Made by a program: the position numbers and the translations under genes. Positions 29,676-39,962 of a stretch of DNA of 64,000 nt are shown here, piece after piece. Where the stretch lies: the NCBI RefSeq assembly GCF_905147045.1, contig NC_065894.1, positions 10,329,501 through 10,393,500 on the forward strand. The letters are read 5' to 3'. The stretch is from Nymphalis io (Eukaryota > Arthropoda > Insecta > Lepidoptera > Nymphalidae). The notes under the pieces were generated by a model. That model saw only the letters and a list, made by a program, of their open reading frames with translations. It was not told the origin of the DNA and made no database searches. The stretch's first letter is position 1. Each line of letters starts with the position of its first letter.

Positions 29676-32104
29676 GGAGTGTGTATATTCATCAATACAC
29701 ATAAATTTTCTCTTGTGCAGATGTGTCGACGTGACGGCGTCCCGTCCCGCCCGCTGTCTGACGTAGCATTAGATGTTATTACTTTTCAAGCCAAACCATT
29801 CCATGGAGTTTTGAATTACAATTTTTCTAAATTAATGATAAAATGTGTTATAACATATTGTTTCTGACCAACGGGATCTAGATAGATATGTACAAGGATA
29901 TTTTTTATGATTGCATAAAATAAATTCGGGAATGAATTGAATACTTTTTTTAAATCCAAAAACAAATTCATTTCAATTAAGAAAAATAATCGTAAGAATC
30001 GAAAAAAAAGTCTACATACTTAGTCATACGATGCAAATAATGAAACTGACACAGACTCTTGAAATTTATAAAAGCCTTATTCCAAATCAATATATACTAT
30101 TTATGTAATATAAAATTAGCACACATAAATTAAAAAACAAATATGTCTGTGATACACCCCCAATATAATTTTTAGTTTTAATACAGTTTGTAAATGTTAT
30201 AATCGAAGTATTTGATTTATAATATCATTATTGAACCCAGTTATTAAATCCCATTGATATTGATATATCAAATAATAGGAACAAAATGAGTCATTAATCA
30301 ACTCGGGAAACTTATCAATGGGTAAAAAAACTGGATATATGATTCATCCTTTTAGCAACAATCGCATTTTTTTTATTGTTTAAGGAGGTAAATTAGCAGA
30401 TGGTCCAACTAATGTTAAGTGGTCACCATCCCCATGGACAACTGCAACACAATGAGAGTTGCTGATAGTTTGCTGAAGAAAGCTGTACGATGTTGATTCA
30501 CGTACATTAACGGTATAATAATCTTTTACAAGGTGTGCATGGTGTGGTGCGATGGCGGAAATGTGACAAATACCATAATCGTTCTATGCCCAGAGTTAAA
30601 CTGAATCCACAAGAGCCACTGGAGGTCACCGTCGCACAGATACACATAAAAATTCCAAAACTTCACAAGGTTTTGCCATTTGTCGTTTAACTGACGAACT
30701 GACAAAATACATCATTAAAAAAAGTTCTTAAAACACTTTCATATAACAGAATAAAATAAAAGTCCATAATTTGAATGCCTCCAATACATCAAAGGCGAAA
30801 ATTTATTTTTAAAGAAATTAATATTATATCCAATAAAAAATGATAAACAGCTTATACAATAACGTAGCAACATTATGGCATAATATGTATAAAAATATGT
30901 ATCTAATAAAGCACCAACCGTCTGTTTCTAAATAATACAAAAAACCGCGCTTGCAAAACCGAAACATAAAAAATTGATAATTTACACACACTTTATTTAA
31001 ATTCAAACAAATTATTTCAGCGCTTTAAATCGCTGATTGGTTTAAATTTTTTTTACACATCGGTATAGTGAAGCACTGAAATCGACCTTTGGTCCGACAT
31101 CTATATAAATAACTATATATCGTTAACTTATGTCTTAACTCTTAACAGTAATGTTAATAAATACGAATGCAAGTTATAAAAAAATTATAGACATAGATAA
31201 GATGCGTTATATACTAATTATTTACTAGAGAGCTTAAATATAAGGCAGGTTATCACTGTCGATATATCGACTATATATTACGCTGTTATATACTATTTTA
31301 AGAATATTATAAGAGGAACTTTTCCTGGGCATGAATTAAATATGGAGAAATACGCAGCGCCCCTGGCGGATACTATATGAAACATTTCTCATGAAAACAA
31401 ACATGACAGGACGCGTTTAGAACTGACAATGGGGATATAGATTAAAAATAATTTCCTATATAACCAAATAAAACGCGTGCAAATGAACAAACGTTCACGT
31501 TTGTTTTACAGAATTGGATAAAATAGTGTAATATTTTTGCTAAAATGTTTCACATTAGACTCGTTTTATTTCTACAACTACTTTCTAACACGAACTGTTT
31601 TCGCATAACGTGTATAATATATAAAGTAAGGCATAAGTCGTTTATGAAATACCATTATCAAATTCATATTTTAAAATAAACTCCTCTAATTCTAATTTGT
31701 TTGCCGCTGTATTCAAAACTACGTACAATACAAAACTACCGTTTAAAAATTATTTATATTAGTATTTTAATGCAAATTATATATAAATGTTAACTATTAT
31801 TAATTAAATAAAAGATATATTTTTTACCTTACACTTTCAAACAAATTTAAGAATAATATAAGAAAATAGGATATGTAAAAATTTTACAATATTTGGTCCA
31901 TAGCTTGCATAATAATATGCACGGAATGCATATTTATATCGAGATCCTGTTTCGATTAATATATATTTTTTAAGCAATGATTTTTCTAAAACTTTAATAA
32001 TAATACTATCATATATAGACGACCAAGCGACACAAAAGAGGGCGTTGCGCTTATATCACCTTTGGGCCTAGACAAAAACATAGCTAGTGTTTATTTTGTT
32101 CATA

Positions 32105-32310
32105 GAAAACGGCCATTATGTTTGGACATCACCATATGTCACCACCCTTATCACTCATTAGATATTCTACTGCCAAACAGCAATGCGTACTATTATTGTG
32201 TTACGGTTTGAAGGGTGAGTGAGCCAGTCTAATTACAGGCACATGGGACATAACATCTTAGTTCCCAATTTTGATTGCGAATAGACAATGTAAGAAATGG
32301 TTAATGTTTC
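32105..32310 (+). repeat. Dispersed repeat R, partial
   Basis: Blocks 'caccacccttatcactcattagatattcta', 'ggtttgaagggtgagtgagcc', 'acaggcacatgggacataacatctt' occur in family order. The 3' end is degraded after 'atggttaatgtttct'. Confidence 0.75.
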
Positions 32311-33159
32311 TATTTTATTTAAAAAAATGGTTTTTGTTTGTTTTTATAGTGATAGTAATCCTTTTAACGTATACTTTCATTATATAAATGGAACGCTTTT
32401 ACATGTCAATAACTTTTATTAAGGAGTCTATGTGTCGAATTTACTAATGTCTGTTGTCAAGCCCCCAAAAAAACCTTTCGTTTAGAAATTAAGAGAATCT
32501 TTGCGACAACAATATTGCTCGCGCGCCCAGAAAACGCTTTTATTTCGTTTGGTCAAGCAGTTTATTTTTAACAAATTAATGTTTTGCGTTGTCAACAAAA
32601 CTACTAAGACTACCAACGATTTTTCACTTTCGATTCGAAGATTCTGGCCTTAATAGAAAATTTTCCATTACCCTTTTTAACTGTTAACATCTGTTATAAG
32701 ACGTCTCAACGTGTCCTAACCATTCGAGTTTAAGAGAGAGCCAGTTTCAAATATTGCATTTTTGAAATTCGAACTTTAACCGTCTAATTTTAATTTTTCA
32801 GTTTTTGATTCGCTGGCCAAAGTCGGATACTGCCTAAATACTGAATGCTCATTGGTCGCCTATTACGTCAGCGGCTGACACCGACCAATCACCAGACAGA
32901 TTGAATTTGATAAGCTTTTTAAAATCTAAAGGTAATAAGTAACAGTTGAATCTTCAGTTTCTAGTTATACTATTCTAATATGTAATATTCCAACATTAGG
33001 AGTAAAGACAAATAAACAAATTTGATACTGAATCGAGACACAATTGGGCGAGATCTTAAATAATATATAAAATTTAATTCAATTCTTAGCTTAATGGCTT
33101 TTTGTTCTATCCTTCCATTCCATTCAATGGATTTGTGAAAAAATTGTATATGTTAAAAA

Positions 33160-33422
33160 AAGCCCAGATGGTTCAAACCCGGGCAAGCACCACTGATTTT
33201 TCATGTGCTTAATTTGTGATTGTAATTCATCTCGTGCTTGACGGTAAAAAAAAACATCATGAGGATACCTACACGTGTCTAATTTCACTGAAATTCAACC
33301 ACATGTGTATTCCACCAACCCGCATTGGAGCAGCGTGGTGGAGTAAGCTCCGAAACCTTCTCCTCAAAAAGGGAGAAAAGGCCTTAGCCCAGCAGTGGGA
33401 GCTTCACAGGCTGTTACTGGAA
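33160..33422 (+). mobile_element. SINE1 copy, head partly deleted
   Basis: Begins 'gcccagatgg' fused directly to 'ttcaaacccgggcaagcacc', so the segment between box A and box B is deleted. The rest of the family body is present to 'tcacaggctgttactg'. The 80-codon plus frame here is a translation of the repeat. Confidence 0.85.
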
Positions 33423-33465
33423 GTTAATCGGGCTTTTGGAAGTAAAATTCATCGATAATGATAAT

Positions 33466-33724
33466 AATATCGAGCGACATTTTTTCACACACGGCCATCT
33501 GATCCCAAATTAAGCTTGTACAAAGCTTGTGCTATGGAAACCAGACAACTGATATACTACATATACTACTTTTCTTTTGTAGATACATACTTATATAGAT
33601 AATTACACTCAGACTCAGGACAAACAGACATGTTCATGCACACAGATCTGTCCTGGGTGGGAATCGAACCCACAACCTTCGGCGTGAAACGCAAGTGTTC
33701 TACCAACCACGCCAACCGGCTCGT
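33466..33724 (-). mobile_element. SINE2 copy, full length
   Basis: A second tRNA-derived SINE. On the minus strand the head reads 'gagccggttggcgtggttgg' with box B 'gggttcgattccc', followed by 'catgaacatgtctgtttgtcc' and 'ttgtacaagctt', ending in an (ATT)n-type tail. The same family occurs at 47.7 kb and, as a fragment, at 48.3 kb. Confidence 0.85.
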
Positions 33725-33828
33725 CAAAATCGATTGGAATAGGATACAGATTATTTTTTAGATCCTTTGGTATACTTTCCCAAAAGCAAGCATTCTGAGT
33801 TTCATTTCAATGTCATAATAGAACCCAA

Positions 33829-34096
33829 CTAATTAATCTTCTCTGGCCCTATGTTTATAGTAATATCACCAGTACTATCTTTGTCGAGAATATTTCTATT
33901 AAACGTTATAGTTATTTGTGCGTCTGTCGCCGTTTTATCGATATTATCATCGATGCTGGAGTCGGTACATCCTTTTAGTATGACTAGGGGCTCCTCCTTA
34001 TCTGTAAGGGCAGTGGATTCGGTGCCGGTGTAGTGAACTGGATAGTGAAGTCTCAATTCTCTCATTAGCCTGAATCTTGCTTGACAAACTGTGCAC
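33829..34096 (-). CDS. ZAD gene exon 6: finger 13 and acidic tail
   Basis: Acceptor CCTTTCAG|GTGCAC. Finger 13 (CTVCQARF...LRLHYPVH), then a ~60-residue Asp/Thr-rich C-terminus ending GPEKIN. Stop TAG at 33831-33829. Confidence 0.85.
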
Positions 34097-37000
34097 CTGA
34101 AAGGAAACGAGTTATTTTTTATGAATAGTAATACTTTAAAAGTTATTGTCTAAATTTAAAGCGCAGCTACATATATAATACTATATTATGACTGCCTCGT
34201 TGGTCTAGTGGCTTGATGTAAGGCCGCAGACCCGGAGGTCCTGGGTTCAATTCCCAGGTCGGGCCAGTAAAAAGTTATTGGGTTTTTGTGTCAGAAAATT
34301 CTCAGTGGCAGCCCGGAGTCTGGAAGTTGGAAGTGTGTCACTCCCGTGCCTCTGAAAGCACGTAAAGTCGTTGGTCCTGCGCCTGAACTCTTACCGACCG
34401 TGTCGGATTGCCGTCCCATCGGATTATGAGAGTTAGGGAATAGAGAGTGCACCTGTGTTTGCGTACACACTTGTGCACTATAATATCTCCTGCGTAGTTG
34501 GCTAATCTCTCTTGAGATTGGCTGCCGTGGCCGAAATCGCTCTGGAGGACATTATTATTATTATTATTATTATTAATATATTATACATTCTCCGAAACGC
34601 GCTGCATTTTCTGGTATAAGTTTTATGTATATCAGTTAAGTAGATATTTCAGGTAAGCGTTACAAAAAAAAAATCATTTAATTACAAAGTATTGTAATTT
34701 AATATGTAATCATAGCAGATTACATTTATAACTCACGACTGACATTTATATATTATAGACAGAAGTTCCTTAGGATAGCAGCATAGCCTATTTCAATGTA
34801 TTAACTTAATATATACAATTTTATTAATATTTCGCAATGCAGACAAGCATATTGGCCATCAGGTCTTCACCTTTTCCCATAGACATTAGCACTACGATAA
34901 ATATAACCACACTTTACACCTACAAGACACCGACCATTGGATCTAAGGCGTCATATCCCTTGTGCGCTGTAAACTCACTCGCTCTTCAAACAGGAACACA
35001 GATAAGCGGAGTATTAATGAAATTATATCTAAAAGGCCCAGCACGATGCACCTATATTACCGGATCCAGTAACAGCCTCTGAATGTGCCACTGCTAAGCT
35101 AAGGCCTCCTCTCCCTTTTTGAGGAGAAGGTTTGGAGCTTATTCCATCACGCCGCTCCAATGCGAGTTGGTAGAATACACATGTGGCTGAATTTCAATGA
35201 AATTATACACATGCATGTTTCCTCACGATGTTTTCCTTCACCGTCAAGCACGAGATGAATTATAAACACAAATCTCTCTATCTGTGTAGTGTATACGCAC
35301 GTACTGGTATATGTTCTGTCCGACGTGCGCGCGCACGTGCTTGGCGAGGTCGTTGCTCTGCGTGAAGGCGCGCGCGCAGTGCGGGCAGCGGTACGGCTTC
35401 TCGCCCGTGTGCGTGCGCACGTGCCGCGTCAGGTGGTCCTTCGCCGTGAACCTGCGGACACCGGAAGTGTTCATTACTAATTATAATCTGTTAATTGCGA
35501 AATAAATTAAGTTTCGTAATTTTTATGAGCTCTGTTTTAAATTTAAGTTATGCATGGTTCAAGTCTAGCGACAAGTAGATCCATGTAATTAGAAAATTCT
35601 ACTTGAGAGAAACGGTTTGTCTCGTAAAAGATAAATATAATCTCAAAAAATCGCCAGATAATACATTAAAAAAACATTATATTATTATATTATCACTTTA
35701 TTTAATATTTATTATCACTTGTCGTTATACATTACCTCATATTGCAATTATCACAAGCAAATGGTTTTAATCCGAGATGTATTAATTTATGTTTTTTCAA
35801 AGAGTTAGCCTTTGTAAATGACGCCCCACACTCATTACATTTGTACGGTTGAACACCTGTGTGTGAGACTATGTGACATTTCATTTGCCCTAAAAAAATA
35901 AAAAAAAAATCTGTGAAAATTTGTTGTTATTGAAAAAAAAAATGATCAAATTAAAATTACAAAACAATAATTTCCCCAATATCGAAGTAATAAACAGAGA
36001 AATCATATTTTACAATATCCTCGTAAATTAATATAAAAAATATATAAATAGTATTCCTTAATCAGCAAAACAAATATTTAATACCTTTGGTACAAAATGT
36101 CTTAGGACACAAATTACATGCAAATGGTTTGAGGCCCGAATGACGTGCTAAGTGCTGTCTCAGATTGGAACTGTTTTTAAAGCCCCTTCCACACTCGGAG
36201 CAAAGGAACGGAGTCTCCCCCGTATGAGTTCTGATGTGGTCCTTTAAAGTGCATAACTGGATAAATGCTGAAATATAAACAAAATCTTTACTTATGCATT
36301 GTAACTAGTAGCTTTACTGAACACTTGCTACTAAGTACATTATATATGTGATTATATGAATTATTGTTATGATGCTATTGTGATATCGTGACACACACAC
36401 ATACACACTACACACTGTCACCCAATTTGACAATGTCCCATCAATTCTCAATATTATTTTTATAAATTAATATGAAAGTGTATATAATACCTTTATTACA
36501 GTGTTCACAAGTATATCTCTTAACATCACTATGTTTACGCATGTGGGCTACAAGAGCATCCCTACGAACATAGCTCTTTGGACATTTAGTGCATTTGAAT
36601 GGTCTTTCTTGCGAGTGAAGTAACAAGTGCCTCTTAAGAGGTCCTTTAGAAGAAAAACCTCTACCACAGTAGTTGCATTTAAAAATGCCATTCTTCGACA
36701 GATTCTTGTGTTTTTTCGAATGGGATATAAGAGACCTGTACTTTTCGAATACGAGATTGCATTGTGAACATTTAAACTGATCATTGGAACTTTCTATTTT
36801 TATATCTGTCTCTAGATTCTCTGTAGTTCCATTGTGTTCTTGCATGGAGTCTATGAATTTCTGTTCCACCAAATCAGTTTTCTTGTGCTCTTTTAAATGT
36901 AAATGTAAATACTTTTGTGATTGAAATGATATAGAACATTCTGGACATTTGTGTTCTTCGTCTTCCAATTTAACTTTTATGTCTAATTCTTCAACTTCAT

Positions 37001-37786
37001 TAGCACCTTGACATTCAATGGTAACACTATCTTTAGGCTCACATCTCTTATTCATATGTTCCCTTAATAAAGACTTCCTGTAAAACTTTTTGTTACAATT
37101 TGGACATGATTTAGTCGGTTCGATGTGAACTGATTTATGTTTTAAGTATTTTTCATAGTTTGTATACTTTTTTTTACATGTGTCGCAACTGTAAGTGGAT
37201 TTAGTTTCTTGGTTCGACAGTACATCATTAATTGTAAAATCATCATAATCACATGTATAATCAAATTCGTTTTTTAAATCATAATCAGCCTCTTCATTTT
37301 TTATGCCAGCACTTGAAAGAATAAGTTTTTTTAACTCATTCTCGGAATGAAGAGCTTGGGTTCTAAATATATACATTATTTGTAAGGCTTTTACGCATTC
37401 ATCACAAAGGTTTTGAGGGAGACCGTCTTCTTTGGTAATCTAGAGATAATAAATTCACCACTTCATTAAAACTTTTGAGATAAGTCATTATTTATTTTAG
37501 CAATTTTATTCAAAAAGAAAATTTGTGGACGACAATTCCGTGTTTTGTTTCTTGTTTTTATGTAAATATAATTATTTTATGTAATATATATAGATGTCTA
37601 ATTACAATAGGTATTAAATAACACAACTTCAAAAACTATTGTTATAATTACCTGTAAAGGAGTAGCTTCCATCAACGCATCTGCTAGTATGAAACTATTA
37701 TTCTCAATTTTAATAGGACCAAATAAATCCACCATAGACACATTGCTTTTCATACAAGTCCGACAAGTTTTCTCGATATCTATCAT
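33829..37786 (-). CDS. ZAD-domain C2H2 zinc-finger protein, six exons
   Basis: Minus-strand exons 37652-37786, 36491-37439, 36085-36267, 35736-35889, 35305-35451 and 33829-34096. All junctions are GT/AG, and the lengths sum to 1836 nt, 611 aa plus stop. The protein starts with a zinc-finger-associated domain (CRTC in exon 1; LCDEC in exon 2 after LQ|ITKEDGLPQN), an arthropod dimerisation domain, followed by 13 C2H2 fingers and a short acidic Asp/Thr-rich tail. Finger 2 ends H-x4-C. Fingers 7-12 are mostly joined by HTGEKP-like linkers (THTGETPF, THTGEKPY). It is expected to be a nuclear DNA-binding regulator. ZAD proteins are a large, fast-evolving insect family, so no orthologue name is offered. 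The 1.2-kb last intron carries a SINE1, a SINE3 and a repeat R copy. Exon 5 is far richer in GC than the others. Confidence 0.9.
34190..34576 (+). mobile_element. SINE3 copy with 8-bp target duplication
   Basis: A third tRNA-derived SINE. Box A 'tggtctagtgg', box B 'gggttcaattccc', body with 'tgtcggattgccgtcccatcgg' and 'gctgccgtggccgaaatcgc', tail (ATT)n at about 34550-34576. TATATTAT flanks it (34182-34189, 34577-34584). It is inserted in the last intron of the ZAD gene, antisense to that gene. Confidence 0.85.
34838..35030 (-). repeat. Dispersed repeat R, diverged, in ZAD intron 5
   Basis: Blocks 'agcatattggccatcaggtc', 'cccatagacattagcac', 'catatcccttgtgcgctgta', 'ctcactcgctcttcaaac' occur in family order on the minus strand. 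Confidence 0.7.
35068..35278 (-). mobile_element. SINE1 5'-truncated copy in ZAD intron 5
   Basis: Minus-strand 3' two thirds of SINE1, from 'cagcctctgaatgtgccactgc' to 'gagatgaattataaacacaaat', where the tRNA-like head is missing. Confidence 0.85.
35305..35451 (-). CDS. ZAD gene exon 5: fingers 11-12, GC-rich
   Basis: Acceptor TCCGCAG|GTTCACGG. Second half of finger 11 (HLTRHVRTH), finger 12 (CPHCARAF...HVRAH) and the lead-in to finger 13 (NIYQ). Donor ATACCA|GTACGTG, phase 2. Very GC-rich. The plus-strand open frames at 35289-35505 are antisense shadows. Confidence 0.88.
35736..35889 (-). CDS. ZAD gene exon 4: fingers 9-11
   Basis: Acceptor TTTTTTTAG|GGCAAATG. Second half of finger 9 (MKCHIVSH), finger 10 (CNECGASF...HKLIH) and first half of finger 11 (CDNCNM). 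Donor ATGAG|GTAATG, phase 2. Confidence 0.88.
36085..36267 (-). CDS. ZAD gene exon 3: fingers 7-9 (two finger-equivalents)
   Basis: Acceptor TTTCAG|CATTTATC. Second half of finger 7 (TLKDHIRTH), finger 8 (CSECGRGF...HLARH) and first half of finger 9 (CNLCPKTF). Donor AAAG|GTATT, phase 1. Confidence 0.88.
36491..37439 (-). CDS. ZAD gene exon 2: second ZAD half and fingers 1-6
   Basis: Acceptor CTAG|ATTACC. Carries the second ZAD Cys pair (CDEC), an acidic linker, six complete C2H2 fingers and the first half of finger 7 (CEHCNK). Donor AAAG|GTATT, phase 1. The Met at 37376 is internal, not the start. Confidence 0.92.
37652..37786 (-). CDS. ZAD gene exon 1
   Basis: Met at 37786 through ATPLQ; first ZAD Cys pair at residues 8 and 11. 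Donor CAG|GTAATT, phase 0. Confidence 0.88.
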
Positions 37787-38009
37787 TTTAGTTGTTAAAC
37801 GTAAAGTTATTCTTTATTCTTATTTAATAAAATTAAAACATTTGATGCTATTGTTACTTCAAAATTCATAAAAATGCAAAATGAAAATATCGAAATAACA
37901 TTGTTTACAGTGACATATTTCTTTGACAATTGACAATTACTTGTCATATTTTTCCACTTTGAAAAGGCGTAGGTAATCCACCATACGGCCCCATTTTTAA
38001 TTTTTTTTT
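37787..38009. other. Upstream region of the ZAD gene
   Basis: About 220 bp of AT-rich DNA between the ZAD start codon and the inserted LINE fragment. The 5' UTR and promoter of the ZAD gene must be here or beyond the LINE fragment. No clear TATA box. Confidence 0.4.
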
Positions 38010-39315
38010 TTCGTTAAAATAAAGTTTGTGCTAAAGTCTAGATCTGTCGAAAATAACGTAACTGTAAATGTTTTAAAAGATCTAAACGATATGTGTTGTA
38101 ATTATTATTGGAGAAATAAAAAACTTCCTCTGCTCGTTACAGTCTTCAGAAATTTATGCCATTATTCTGTTATATCAAATAAAAAATTACTATGTCATTC
38201 TCTCCATACATGTGTCAGTGGTATAGACTTATCTAATAATATATTACCAGTAGTAGAAGGAATAGCGACGTCAAAAACACTGTGTAAGAAATCAGACATG
38301 TTAAATAGCTGTTGGACACTTCTAGATAACAAATATAAGTCGTTTTACAAAATTTTTACCGACGGTTCTAAGGAAACATTCGGTTCAGGTGCAGCAATCT
38401 TTGACCCTCAGGCAGATATAAGAATTAAATTTAAAATTAAGGCAGATATATCTATAATGCATAGTGAGCTGATTGCAATTTCGGAATCATTGTCATATGC
38501 GTCATCTTGTGCCGGAAGTCAGGTTTTTATACTGTCTGATTCAAAGAGTGCCCGTTTTCACTTCGGCACAAAGTGCAAATAAAACAATAATTATCCAGTG
38601 AATACCTTCACATATTTGAATCATGGGCAACGAGGAAGCTTACAAAGCAGCAAAACAAGCTATTCATGACAGAATTCCTTATCAGTACATACCTTTTCAT
38701 AGTGAAATTTTAAATTAATTCAAGAAAACATGTAAACAAAACTGGCAAGAATATTTAAATAGATGAACGATCGCGACATAAAGGTATATGGTACAAGACA
38801 ATTGTATGTGAACTTACTCATTGCCCATGGTTTCAAAAAATTAAAAGTAGCAGAAAAAATATTGTGAAATTTATGAGACTTCGTTCCGGTCATATTCCGT
38901 CAAACAAATTTAATTTTAAGATGGGCAAAACCAACACCTATAAATGCGTACAATGTAACTGCATGGATGATGTTTATCACCGATTGATGGAATGTGCGCG
39001 GAATTCGTCGTTCCGGCCCCGTTTATTAAAATCATATAATGTGGGTATATGTAATAGTTTGCTTGCGGTACCATCATCAAATGATGCTAAGCTATTATTG
39101 AAAATGTATATATAGAATACTTGCTCATTTTCAATAATACCTTATATAGAAAAGAAAAGATTATGGATGTATTATATTATTGAAGTAATGTTAAGTTAAT
39201 TAGGTGTTAAGTTGTTTTGATTTAGTACAATTATTATGTGTTTTGCTTGTACGGGGGTGTCATAGACAATCTGATGACTAAACTCCCAGGTAAAATAAAG
39301 ATAAAAAAAAAACTA
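38010..39315 (+). pseudogene. LINE ORF2 remnant with RNase H domain and zinc-knuckle C-terminus
   Basis: A frame at 38028-38582 contains an RNase H segment (FTDGSKETFGSGAAIFD, SELIAISESL, ILSDSKSA). After a stop, GNEEAYKAAKQAI (38620s) matches the end of an RNase H domain. The frame at 38864-39115 has a C-terminal Cys/His motif (CVQCNCMDDVYHRLMEC). The element ends with 'aataaagataaaaaaaaa' near 39310. Together these are the 3' part of a non-LTR element of the I-superfamily type, in which RNase H follows RT. Several stops and frameshifts; inactive. It lies between the ZAD gene and IKK-beta. Confidence 0.75.
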
Positions 39316-39962
39316 AAACTACTACAGTTTTACTTTGATGATTCTGAAGAGAGCGCGAGGGAATCTTTTGGGGCACATACTTGACTTACCGCTTCGTTTC
39401 GTTGTATTGTAAACGTGATTGATGTTACTTATTGTAATCGTAATTGTTAATCATTAATCTGATTACAGTTTGCCCAAGTGTGCCCCCAACCGAGTCACTT
39501 TCATTTAAATTGTCATTGATCACAGAGCGCGAGAAATAAGTTACTAATTTTATATATAAAAAGTAAATTGAAATATATTATGTCGTCAATTAATTACAAA
39601 ATAATCATATTAAACAAAATACCATATTACTTTTATTATAAATCCACTTAAAATTTATTTTATGTTAGTATTAGTTTTATGATTTAATTATTATTTTATT
39701 TTATATTATTTTTAACAAAATCTGTAATAAATAAGCACAGAGAAGGAATCACAATCATCATTAAATTTATTGTCACTTGTCAGTTAAAGGGTGTAACTAC
39801 GCTGTATAGTCTGCCTAAAGTTTATCTTTGTAAATTACATACCTACCTACTCTTTGAATACAACACAAAGTCAGGAAAAGAAAGTTATTTTTAAACTTTG
39901 TCTAGTTTTACTATATTACTTATTAATCAATCATCGATTAAGGTCTTTACTAAAATTACGCG
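39316..39962. other. Upstream region of the IKK-beta-like gene
   Basis: AT-rich with a few GC-richer patches (39350-39560). No exon or repeat recognised. The promoter and 5' UTR of the kinase gene are expected here; no convincing TATA-initiator pair was seen. Confidence 0.4.

Larger units (their letters stand above)
29013..33150. other. AT-rich intergenic region with repeat fragments
   Basis: Contains diverged repeat R copies (29471-29675 minus, a scrap at 30388-30480 minus, 32105-32310 plus) and a CCAAT-flanked palindromic segment at 32851-32889. A splice-acceptor-like site before a GC-rich stretch at 29722-29772 gives no recognisable product. No gene is supported. Confidence 0.5.

Noticed and set aside
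29679..29867. 62-codon frame with a GC-rich start after a good acceptor-like site (29722)
   Set aside because: The three frames give no recognisable peptide, and the frame overlaps the end of a repeat R copy; too weak to call an exon.
33216..33458. Recurring small ORFs such as 4387-4692, 33216-33458, 48277-48794, 51945-52133, 54646-54955
   Set aside because: All are translations of SINE1 or SINE2 copies; their mutual similarity reflects the repeat, not a protein family.
34190..34265. tRNA-like sequence with good A and B boxes
   Set aside because: It lacks a matching acceptor stem and continues into a ~390-bp body with an (ATT)n tail and target duplication, so it is a SINE head, not a tRNA gene.
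35289..35505. Two plus-strand frames rich in Arg, Val and Ala
   Set aside because: Antisense of the GC-rich zinc-finger exon 5.
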